DNA of 64,000 nucleotides from Desulfuromonas acetoxidans DSM 684. Lineage in GTDB: Bacteria; Desulfobacterota; Desulfuromonadia; Desulfuromonadales; Desulfuromonadaceae. The DNA lies in contig NZ_AAEW02000016.1 in assembly GCF_000167355.1 (NCBI RefSeq), positions 1 through 64,000 of the forward strand. The letters run 5' to 3'. Numbering within the stretch: position 1 is the stretch's first letter; every line of letters begins with the position of its first letter. A program made the translations under genes and the position numbers. The notes below the pieces were generated by a model. The model ran no database searches and had not been told where the DNA came from. It was given only the letters and a program-made list of their open reading frames with translations. Positions 29,952 through 37,530 of the stretch are shown here, one piece after another.

Positions 29952-29970
29952 TATTATCAAAATGAAAGGA
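29932..29970. promoter_or_regulatory. 39-bp dyad, likely activator binding site (UAS)
   Basis: TCCTTTCA (29932-29939) and GATAA (29944-29948) are mirrored by TTATC (29954-29958) and TGAAAGGA (29963-29970), all centred on 29951. The centre is about 98 bases upstream of the predicted sigma-54 start, a normal enhancer distance. The right arm also contains the AAAGGA ribosome site of the activator gene, so binding could limit its own expression. Confidence 0.6.
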
Positions 29971-29976
29971 TAAATA

Positions 29977-31593
29977 ATGCGCGCACAAGATCTTGATTTA
30001 CGTGAACTGCTGACCACCACATCGGAGAGCGGCGTCATCCAATTTATGGGGCAACGGGTGCTGATTTTTGACGCACTCGCCCTGGGATTGCTGAGGGAAG
30101 AGCTGATTGACACGTTGGGAATACACACCGCCCGCGGTATCTTGACGCGATTCGGTTATGCTCATGGTTGGCGAACTGCAGAGATGTTAAGACGGGATTA
30201 CCCTGAACTGTTCAAAGACGCTTACACTGGACCACACCTGCACTCTCTGTGCGGCCTGATGACACCGGGAACAACCATCCGCTCCGACGGCGAAGGGAAG
30301 GCTCCTCTGGTCGAAGGTACCTGGCACGATTCCTACGAAGCGGAACAGCATCAACTTCATTTCGGCACCGCTGATGAGCCGACTTGCTGGACCTTGACCG
30401 GGTTTGCCAGTGGCTATGTGTCAAACCGGACCGGCCGCGAGGTGTACTTTCTAGAGAAAGCCTGCTGCGGCATGGGCGATCCAGTGTGTAAGATTGAGGG
30501 GCGCTTCAAGGAGATGTGGGACGAATCCTATGCAAGCCAACTGTCGTATTACAATCAGAAATCTTTTGACACGGTGTTGTCGGAGTTAACCTCAAAACTC
30601 AAAAGCGTGGAAAAACAGCTCAAACATCGCCAACGACAACTGTCGTGCTTTGACATCGATGATGACCTGCCTTGTGTTTCCTGCCGCAGCCCGGCCATGC
30701 GTAAAACCGCTGAACTGGCCAAGCGCATTGCCGGTACCGATTCTTCCGTAGTCATCAGTGGAGAAACCGGGGTGGGGAAAGAACGGATCGCTCAATATAT
30801 TCACGATGAATCGCAGCGTGCCGTGCGCCCCTTTGTTGCCATCAACTGTGGTGCTTTGACCGAAACACTGCTGGAGAGTGAGCTGTTTGGCTACATCAAA
30901 GGGGCATTTACAGGTGCGGTAAAAGATACGGTAGGCTTGTTTGAAGCCGCCAACGGCGGGACACTTTTTCTTGATGAGATCGGTGAAATCTCGCCGAGTA
31001 TGCAGGTAAAAATTCTCCGAGTTCTCCAGGAGAGGGAGATCCGCCGCATTGGTGATAACAAAACCAGACCTGTCGATTTTCGGGTGGTTTCGGCAACCAA
31101 TCGTAATCTTTCAGAAGAGGTTGAAGCGGGCAGATTTCGTCAGGATCTTTACTACCGTCTGCGCGTGATCGAACTGCGCGTGCCCGCCATGAGGGAACGT
31201 CAGGACGACATCCTGCCTCTGGCGAGAATCTTTCTATCGGAAAGCGCCAAACGTTCCCAACGTGACATCACTGCATTCAGCCCGCAGGCCGCCAAACAAC
31301 TGCTCAGTTATCATTGGCCCGGCAATGTGCGTGAATTGCAGAATGTTGTCGAGTATGGGGTTGCCCTGGCCACCGGCAACCGGATTGAAGTCGAGGATTT
31401 GCCGGAAGAGTTGCGCACGACCATGCCGCAACCCACCATTTCAGGGAAAATTTCCAGTCTCGAAGAGGTGGAGAAAAACTATATCCTCTCCGCACTGAAA
31501 ACCATGGACGGCAATAAAACCAAGACCGCCGAAGCACTGAATATCGGCATCGCCACGCTTTATCGCAAATTGAACAGTTACGAAAAAGCATAA
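29977..31593 (+). CDS. Sigma-54 dependent activator, XylR/DmpR type (XylR_N-V4R-AAA-Fis)
   Basis: A 538-residue regulator. The N-terminal XylR_N and V4R sensor domain spans about 1-178. Cys137, Glu160, Cys163 and Cys171 have the same spacing as the zinc ligands of the phenol sensor MopR (155, 178, 181, 189), and Trp116 and a His pair (87/89) fall at or next to its phenol-binding Trp134 and His106. The AAA domain follows, with GETGVGKE at 262-269 and GAFTGA at 309-314 for sigma-54 contact. A Fis-type helix-turn-helix (NKTKTAEALNIGIATLYRKL) ends the protein. It is divergent from the reductase operon and most likely activates it in response to an aromatic compound. Confidence 0.92.
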   Translation: MRAQDLDLRELLTTTSESGVIQFMGQRVLIFDALALGLLREELIDTLGIHTARGILTRFGYAHGWRTAEMLRRDYPELFKDAYTGPHLHSLCGLMTPGTTIRSDGEGKAPLVEGTWHDSYEAEQHQLHFGTADEPTCWTLTGFASGYVSNRTGREVYFLEKACCGMGDPVCKIEGRFKEMWDESYASQLSYYNQKSFDTVLSELTSKLKSVEKQLKHRQRQLSCFDIDDDLPCVSCRSPAMRKTAELAKRIAGTDSSVVISGETGVGKERIAQYIHDESQRAVRPFVAINCGALTETLLESELFGYIKGAFTGAVKDTVGLFEAANGGTLFLDEIGEISPSMQVKILRVLQEREIRRIGDNKTRPVDFRVVSATNRNLSEEVEAGRFRQDLYYRLRVIELRVPAMRERQDDILPLARIFLSESAKRSQRDITAFSPQAAKQLLSYHWPGNVRELQNVVEYGVALATGNRIEVEDLPEELRTTMPQPTISGKISSLEEVEKNYILSALKTMDGNKTKTAEALNIGIATLYRKLNSYEKA

Positions 31594-31634
31594 ATCCGCC
31601 TGCGCGTGAAGCACCATTGTTATGTGAGAAAAGG

Positions 31635-31671
31635 AAAAGGCCCTGAACAGATTCACTGCTCAGGGCCTTTT
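31635..31671 (+). terminator. Intrinsic terminator after the activator gene (possibly bidirectional)
   Basis: A perfect 12-bp stem, AAAAGGCCCTGA with TCAGGGCCTTTT, and a 13-base loop, with T-rich ends in both directions. It ends the activator transcript and may also end the minus-strand small gene at 31706. Confidence 0.8.
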
Positions 31672-31705
31672 GGGCCATCTTTGCAATCACGAAAAAAGGG
31701 CAGAT

Positions 31706-31933
31706 TCAGCCGGTTTTACCATGCATCTCAACACGCAACTCTTTAAGGGCGGCAAAGATCGCATCCTGCCACTCCTCACCGGTTAATCCCCATGCGTCAC
31801 ACGCCACATAGTCGATCCCGTCTTTGGAGGAATGGACCAGCTCGACAAAGGTGTACTTTTCGACACAATGCCGGGCAAAGCGTGCTGTTTTCTCATTTAA
31901 GTCTGAAATATAACGAACCAAAACAACCACCAT
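31706..31933 (-). CDS. Small conserved-type protein, paralogue of the protein at 23638
   Basis: Up to 75 residues, unknown function. It shares GEEWQDAIFAALKEL, a KDGID motif and a WGL segment with the 69-residue protein at 23638-23847 (about two thirds identity). The ATG at 31933 directly abuts AAGAAGG, so the true start may be GTG (31930) or the TTG at 31921 that aligns with the TTG start of the paralogue. An 8-bp hairpin (CACCATCC 31928-31935 with GGATGGTG 31948-31955) covers the ribosome site and could restrict translation. It lies alone between two unrelated genes. Confidence 0.65.
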   Translation of the reverse strand: MVVVLVRYISDLNEKTARFARHCVEKYTFVELVHSSKDGIDYVACDAWGLTGEEWQDAIFAALKELRVEMHGKTG

Positions 31934-32038
31934 CCTTCTTATTTTTTGGATGGTGAAAATTACGCCCCTGATTCGCGTGATGCAACCTTTTTAATATTAA
32001 AAACCCAACGTCTTAATGGCGCCAACCCATTACACCAT

Positions 32039-32722
32039 TCACAGTCTGGCGGTATCCACAGGCTGAGCCCACTGATCGGGGTCGGAAAAATCGATCATCA
32101 GAGCCAAGGGGATAAACGTATCCAGTTCGTACAGATCCCGACCGGTCAACAACTGATTCACCCGGCGGATCAGTTGCGCTTCTCGCGTGAAAATCTGGCG
32201 AAACGGTCCACGTTGAACACCGGATGTGGACTGATACACGGCCTCTTCATTGTAAGGACAACAGTCGTCGGAAAAAACCTCGGCATCATGGTCAACCTGG
32301 GGAAGGCCGTGAAGCCGACAGGTCAGCGGTCGCCACGCATAGACCAGACAACAGCCGTCATCATCAAGTAACGGGCAAGGCGTAGCATCCCGTTCCGGCA
32401 TGGTTTGCCAGGGGCGGTCGTGAAGGTGATTGAGCAAATACGGCGCCTGCAGTTCCGGCCACTGCTGTTGCAGCAGGTCACGCCGCTCACGACAACGCCG
32501 CAAAACCCGCTGCTGCCAACCGGCATCAAGACGGTGAAAGCCCATTTGCAACACCACGGCATCCGGTACAGTGATATCAAACAGGCCCCGGCAGCAATCA
32601 CAGCAGCCAATATGGCAGCCCAGCATCGGGCCGAGCGCAGTTGCTGCGTCATCAAACCAGTGGTCAGCCTGAGCGAGCACCTCACGATACGCGGCTATCA
32701 ACGCGGCGACATCCTGGTTCAT
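32039..32722 (-). CDS. YkgJ-like cysteine-cluster protein
   Basis: A 227-residue protein rich in cysteine: CHIGCCDCCRG near residue 36, CPLLDDDGCCLVYAWRPLTCRLHG in the middle, and CCPYN later. This is the pattern of the YkgJ family of putative zinc- or iron-sulfur-binding proteins. Function is unknown. The start is ATG at 32722; the longer frame runs into the GGDEF/EAL gene, whose stop at 32730 lies seven bases upstream, so the two genes are probably one transcript. Confidence 0.75.
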   Translation of the reverse strand: MNQDVAALIAAYREVLAQADHWFDDAATALGPMLGCHIGCCDCCRGLFDITVPDAVVLQMGFHRLDAGWQQRVLRRCRERRDLLQQQWPELQAPYLLNHLHDRPWQTMPERDATPCPLLDDDGCCLVYAWRPLTCRLHGLPQVDHDAEVFSDDCCPYNEEAVYQSTSGVQRGPFRQIFTREAQLIRRVNQLLTGRDLYELDTFIPLALMIDFSDPDQWAQPVDTARL

Positions 32723-32729
32723 GGTCAAA

Positions 32730-35396
32730 TCACACCCCTTGCTGCCTAACCAGCAACTGCTCAAACTCATGAGCGGGGATCGGACGGCTGAACAGATAGC
32801 CCTGGCCGTAACCACAGCCGCGGTCCAACAGGAATTGGTGCTGGTCCTGTTGCTCAATACCCTCGGCAATAACGTTGAGGTTCATATTGCGCGCCAGATC
32901 GATAACGGCTGTGGCAATCGCGGCATCATTCGGATCGATAATGACATCACGCACGAAGGAGCGATCAATTTTAAGATATTGGATGGGGAATTTTTTCAGA
33001 TAGGCCAGCGACGAATACCCGGTTCCGAAATCATCAATGGATAACTGGATACCAAGACTGTGCAGCTCAACGAGACGTTCCACGGCGCCATCAACATCGT
33101 TCATCAAAATACTCTCGGTAATTTCAAGATCGAGATATTCCGGGCTCAGTCCCGTCTCCTGGAGGATCCGACGTACCATGGGCACAAGGTCTTTTTGCCG
33201 GAATTGGCGCGCCGACATATTGACGGAAATCCGCATCGGCGGGTAACCTGCTACCTGCCACTGCCGGGCCTGGAGGCACGACTGACGTAGCACCCATTCG
33301 CCAATGGAAACAATCAGGCCGGTTTCCTCGGCCATGGGGATAAAATCCACCGGTGAGATCATGCCATTTTCAGGATGCTGCCACCGCACCAGCGCCTCGG
33401 CTCCGATAATCCTTCGGCTGGCCAGTTCGACCTGCGGCTGGAAATAAACCACCAGATGGTTTTTATCCACCGCCTGGCGTAGCGCACCTTCCAATGCCAG
33501 AAGTTCACTGGCGCGTTCATTGAGACCGGCGGTATAGAACCGGTAATTGTCACGACCGAGCTCTTTCGCTTTAAACATGGCGGCATCGGCACATTTAAGC
33601 AGCGACACCACATCCTTGCCATCGCCCGGATAGAGACTGATACCAATACTGGCAGTGAGAAACAGTTTATAGCCTTCAACCACCATCATTTCAGCCAGTC
33701 GCCGGTTGACCTCCTGAGCAATGAGGATCACATTTTCGATATTATTAAGCTGATCGAGGATAATGGCAAATTCATCCCCGCTGAGACGAGCAACGGTATC
33801 CAACCCGCCAATGCACAAGCGCAGGCGTCGGGCTACTTCACACAGCAACCGGTCACCTACTTCATGGCCGAGTGAATCATTAATTTTTTTAAAATGATCC
33901 AGATCAATAAACAACACCCCAACCTGATGTTGTCCCAGAGAGGCCATACTGATCGCATGCTGAAGCCGGTCTCTGAACAATTGCCGATTGGGCAGGTCTG
34001 TGAGCACATCATGGTAAACCAGATATTCGAGATGGTCTTCGTTATCTCGCAGACGTTGCTCTGAAATTTCCCGCTCAATTTCAGCGCTGACCCGTGCCGC
34101 CATGATGGCAAGAACATCCTTAGCCCGTTCCAACGATTTGATCTTACCGCGGGACAAAACACTTAGAACACCAAGCACTTCGCCGTTGTGATCGCGAATC
34201 GGGGTGCCCACATAGCCCTCAGCATGCATCTGGGTAACCAGACTACAGTTGGGATAATGTTCCATCACCCCTTCACTCATCAGGCACATCCCCTCATCAA
34301 CGACTTTTTCACACGGGGTGTCCGACAGATTGAAACTATAAGACGGCATCGACACCCCATCCTGAATCGTCGCCAGAGACAGAACCTTCCCCTCTTCCTG
34401 AATCCGCCCGACAATAGCGCAATCGGCATCAAACCATTGGCACAACTGTTGAGCAACACGCCGGTAACAATTACTGCCGGTAAAGCCCACCGTACTCTCC
34501 ACCAGCGATTGCATGGCCGACTGCATTTCTCGCAGGCTGGAAATGTCCTGAATCGTCCCCACCAGCCCGGCCAGTTCACCGTCCTGATCAAAGAAAGGCG
34601 CCTTGTTGAACAAGACCTGCATCGTGCCATGATCCGGTTCTTCAATAGTCGATTCGTAGGTGCGCGACAAGGCACTGTCGTAGACCTTATTATCTTCGCG
34701 AATCGCCACAACAGCACGCAAAGGGGGCATCACATCAGCGGCCCGGTGGCCGATAATATCTTGGCGGGATTTCCTGAGCAGATCTTCGTAGCTGCGATTA
34801 CAACCGAGGTAACGGCTGTCGAGATCTTTATAAAATACCGGATTGGGAATCGCATCCAGCAAGCTTTGCAAAAAGTGCAACTCTTCATCACGCTGACGCT
34901 CAATCTTAATCCGTTCCAGCTCAGCAGCGGCACGCATGGCGAACAGATGCAAAGCGGTTTCCGCCATCTCTATATCGCCGAGAGGACGCCGACTGAACAC
35001 AGCCAGAGGGCCCATCACCTCACCTTTTGAATCGACAAGCGGCAAGCCGATATAGCTTTCCACCTTCAACTCTATGGCCAGATGATCAAGCGGAAACAGT
35101 TTTAGAACATTGTGCGGATAACGTTGCAATCCCTCGCGCACAACAACGGCACAGGGCGTGTTTTCGAGTTCAAACTCCAGATTATCGATATTATTGCCAT
35201 CAGCGTAAACAGCCACCGTTCTGACACGATCGCGTTGATCATCGGTGTACTCACCGATAAAGGCATAATCCGCTCCGGAAAGTCGAGCAAGCTTTGTCGT
35301 CAGAGCCCGAAAAAACGGTTCCCCGACCAGCCCCATCAGGTCGTGATACAACTCTTCGTACACCACATCCTGATTATTTGATCCGTTTCCAGCCAT
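32730..35396 (-). CDS. Diguanylate cyclase/phosphodiesterase with GAF and PAS sensor domains
   Basis: An 888-residue cytosolic protein with no membrane segment. GAF (about 20-165), PAS (about 185-300) and a second GAF (about 310-445) precede GGDEF (about 465-625) and EAL (about 635-880). The cyclase signature reads SGDEF, an accepted active variant, and the partner motif DLDHFKKINDSLGHEVGD is intact. The EAL signature (EALVRW), NMSARQF and DDFGTGYSS are present, so the phosphodiesterase also looks active. Both GAF domains have similar sequence around TPC and SYIGLP/GYVGTP, a hint of internal duplication. The ATG at 35396 follows GGGGGAG; the ATG at 35420 lacks a site. Confidence 0.92.
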   Translation of the reverse strand: MAGNGSNNQDVVYEELYHDLMGLVGEPFFRALTTKLARLSGADYAFIGEYTDDQRDRVRTVAVYADGNNIDNLEFELENTPCAVVVREGLQRYPHNVLKLFPLDHLAIELKVESYIGLPLVDSKGEVMGPLAVFSRRPLGDIEMAETALHLFAMRAAAELERIKIERQRDEELHFLQSLLDAIPNPVFYKDLDSRYLGCNRSYEDLLRKSRQDIIGHRAADVMPPLRAVVAIREDNKVYDSALSRTYESTIEEPDHGTMQVLFNKAPFFDQDGELAGLVGTIQDISSLREMQSAMQSLVESTVGFTGSNCYRRVAQQLCQWFDADCAIVGRIQEEGKVLSLATIQDGVSMPSYSFNLSDTPCEKVVDEGMCLMSEGVMEHYPNCSLVTQMHAEGYVGTPIRDHNGEVLGVLSVLSRGKIKSLERAKDVLAIMAARVSAEIEREISEQRLRDNEDHLEYLVYHDVLTDLPNRQLFRDRLQHAISMASLGQHQVGVLFIDLDHFKKINDSLGHEVGDRLLCEVARRLRLCIGGLDTVARLSGDEFAIILDQLNNIENVILIAQEVNRRLAEMMVVEGYKLFLTASIGISLYPGDGKDVVSLLKCADAAMFKAKELGRDNYRFYTAGLNERASELLALEGALRQAVDKNHLVVYFQPQVELASRRIIGAEALVRWQHPENGMISPVDFIPMAEETGLIVSIGEWVLRQSCLQARQWQVAGYPPMRISVNMSARQFRQKDLVPMVRRILQETGLSPEYLDLEITESILMNDVDGAVERLVELHSLGIQLSIDDFGTGYSSLAYLKKFPIQYLKIDRSFVRDVIIDPNDAAIATAVIDLARNMNLNVIAEGIEQQDQHQFLLDRGCGYGQGYLFSRPIPAHEFEQLLVRQQGV

Positions 35397-35524
35397 GCTC
35401 TCCCCCGTCACAGCAAACATATCAAGATCAAATGAACCATGGGTTCATAAAAACTTTTTGTGAAAAGCCCCAAACGCCTTTCTACAAAAGATTCATATTA
35501 AAATAAATATCAACATTAAGCAAG

Positions 35525-35983
35525 CTAGTGTGTCCCCCCACGAACACAGACAACAGAATTATAATTGTGTTCTTCCATGGCGGCAGCCTGCTCACTGAGA
35601 AAGGAAACCGCCCAGAATCGACGGCCCTCTTCGCCATAAGGCGTAGCCGTCCAGTAAATTGCCCGTTCCACCCCAGCCCGGCTCCGGCGATGCCGTGCCG
35701 ACAGTTGCAACAGTTCTTTAAGCTCCTCCACTGTCGGCAGACGCCAGTCATAATGGCCACCTTTGGTCAGTTGGCGACAGTACTTGTCGGCATCTTTATG
35801 CCAAAAACGCAGATCGTGGGTATGAAATTCCCAGAACCCCTGTTCCTGAGCTTCCCACTCAAGACCTTCGTCAGCCGAAGGGGAGACGGTCAGAAAAAAA
35901 ACACCGACAAGCAACAGAAAAAAACCTGTAGAAAACAGCCACCAACCAGATTTCTTTTTCCTCTCTGTACCTACAGGAAGCAT
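35525..35983 (-). CDS. DUF1566 (Lcl-type) membrane-anchored protein
   Basis: A 152-residue protein with one N-terminal membrane helix (about 14-32) and an exported C-terminal domain carrying the DUF1566 pattern: CRQLTKGGHYDWRLPTVEELKELL, followed by YWTATPYGEEGRRFWAVSF and VCVRGG. Such domains occur in secreted or periplasmic proteins of Desulfuromonadales and Vibrio; the role is unknown. It is transcribed away from selA, 130 bases distant, and does not appear to share an operon with its neighbours. Confidence 0.7.
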   Translation of the reverse strand: MLPVGTERKKKSGWWLFSTGFFLLLVGVFFLTVSPSADEGLEWEAQEQGFWEFHTHDLRFWHKDADKYCRQLTKGGHYDWRLPTVEELKELLQLSARHRRSRAGVERAIYWTATPYGEEGRRFWAVSFLSEQAAAMEEHNYNSVVCVRGGTH

Positions 35984-36113
35984 GTTGTTGCCCTCGTCTC
36001 GGATATGATACCCTAAAGTAATTCGTATTCGCCCTGTCTAGCATGCATGCAACAACATTGCCAGACAGGATCAGTCCATACAAAATGTATACGCTCAGGA
36101 CCATGCTGCCCTT

Positions 36114-37520
36114 ATGAAAAACCATGTCGCCCTGCTCAAGCAACTCCCGGCCATCGACCGCCTTCTGCAACACTCGGCGCTGGCGCACAGCACAGCCCCG
36201 CACTGTCTGATTGTCGAAGCCGCTCAAGAAACGGTTGATCACTGTCGCCGGTCTATTCTCGACGCCAAAGCGGAACAAACCGTTTGCGTCGATCTCGACA
36301 CCCTTGCCGGCCAGGCCGCAACCCGCTTGACCGAAAAATTGCGCGCTTCATTGTGTCGGGTGATCAATGCCACCGGCACCCTGCTGCACACCAACTTAGG
36401 TCGGGCACCTCTGAGTGATGAAGCATTGGACAATATCGACCAAGTGGCTCGCGGTTACTCTAATCTTGAGCTCAACCTGACCACGGGCAAGCGTGGCCAT
36501 CGCTACAGTCATATTGATGAGTTGCTGTGTCGTCTGACCGGCGCTGAAGCCGCCGCGGTTGTCAACAACAATGCCGGGGCAGTTCTGCTGTCATTGACCG
36601 CGTTGGCCAAAGGTAAGGAAGCCATCGTTTCGCGTGGCGAATTGGTGGAGATCGGCGGCGCATTCCGAGTTCCGGATGTAATGGAAGCCAGCGGGGTACA
36701 ATTATGCGAAATTGGCACCACCAACAAAACGCACCTCAAAGATTACCGTCAGGCTATTAACGAAAATACCGGCCTGTTGCTTAAAGTACATACCAGCAAT
36801 TACCGCATTGTCGGCTTCACCGAATCGGTCAGTGCCGCGCAAATGGTTGATCTCGGCAAAGAGCACAAAATTCCGGTCATGGAAGATCTTGGCAGCGGCA
36901 TGCTGTTTGATCTCAGCGAGTTTGGTCTGCCCCGTGAACCGACGGTGCGTGAAGCGGTGGATGCCGGTATCGACCTGCTCACCTTCAGTGGTGACAAACT
37001 GCTCGGCGGTCCGCAGGCCGGTCTGATTGTCGGTAAGAAATGGGCCATCGATAAGATCCGCAACCATCCGCTGGCCCGCGCTCTGCGCATCGACAAACTG
37101 ACCCTGGCCGCGTTGGAAACAACCCTGAGTCACTACCTGGATCGCCAGCAAGCCATCGACAAGGTTCCGGTGCTGCGCATGCTCAACATGAAAGCCGAAG
37201 ACCTCAAGCAACGCAGCGAAGGTTTTACCGCTCAACTGTCCAAACGTCTTGCCGACACCGCCCGCGTTGAACTGATCGAAGAGCCATCCTGTGTGGGCGG
37301 CGGCGCTCTGCCAACCACGGAACTGGCGGGCTGGGCTGTGGCCTTAACATTACCCGCCGCCTCAGTGGACCAATGCGCCACAACCTTACGTCAGGCTGAA
37401 ATTCCTGTTGTTGCCCGCATTCAAGAAGACCGGCTGATCATCAATCTGCGTACTGTGCTTCCCGCTCAGGAGACCCTGCTGCTTGACGCCTTAACCGCCG
37501 CCTGTGGCCCAAAGAACTGA
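36114..37520 (+). CDS. selA: L-seryl-tRNA(Sec) selenium transferase
   Basis: PLP enzyme that converts Ser-tRNA-Sec to Sec-tRNA-Sec with selenophosphate; 468 residues. The PLP lysine is Lys295 in DLLTFSGDKLLGGPQAG, the same number as in E. coli. The N-terminal tRNA-binding part and RVINATGTLLHTNLGRAPLS are intact. It heads selA-selB-selD. The stop lies 10 bases before the preferred start of selB. No clear Shine-Dalgarno is visible before the ATG. Confidence 0.97.
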   Translation: MKNHVALLKQLPAIDRLLQHSALAHSTAPHCLIVEAAQETVDHCRRSILDAKAEQTVCVDLDTLAGQAATRLTEKLRASLCRVINATGTLLHTNLGRAPLSDEALDNIDQVARGYSNLELNLTTGKRGHRYSHIDELLCRLTGAEAAAVVNNNAGAVLLSLTALAKGKEAIVSRGELVEIGGAFRVPDVMEASGVQLCEIGTTNKTHLKDYRQAINENTGLLLKVHTSNYRIVGFTESVSAAQMVDLGKEHKIPVMEDLGSGMLFDLSEFGLPREPTVREAVDAGIDLLTFSGDKLLGGPQAGLIVGKKWAIDKIRNHPLARALRIDKLTLAALETTLSHYLDRQQAIDKVPVLRMLNMKAEDLKQRSEGFTAQLSKRLADTARVELIEEPSCVGGGALPTTELAGWAVALTLPAASVDQCATTLRQAEIPVVARIQEDRLIINLRTVLPAQETLLLDALTAACGPKN

Positions 37521-37530
37521 CACCACGATT

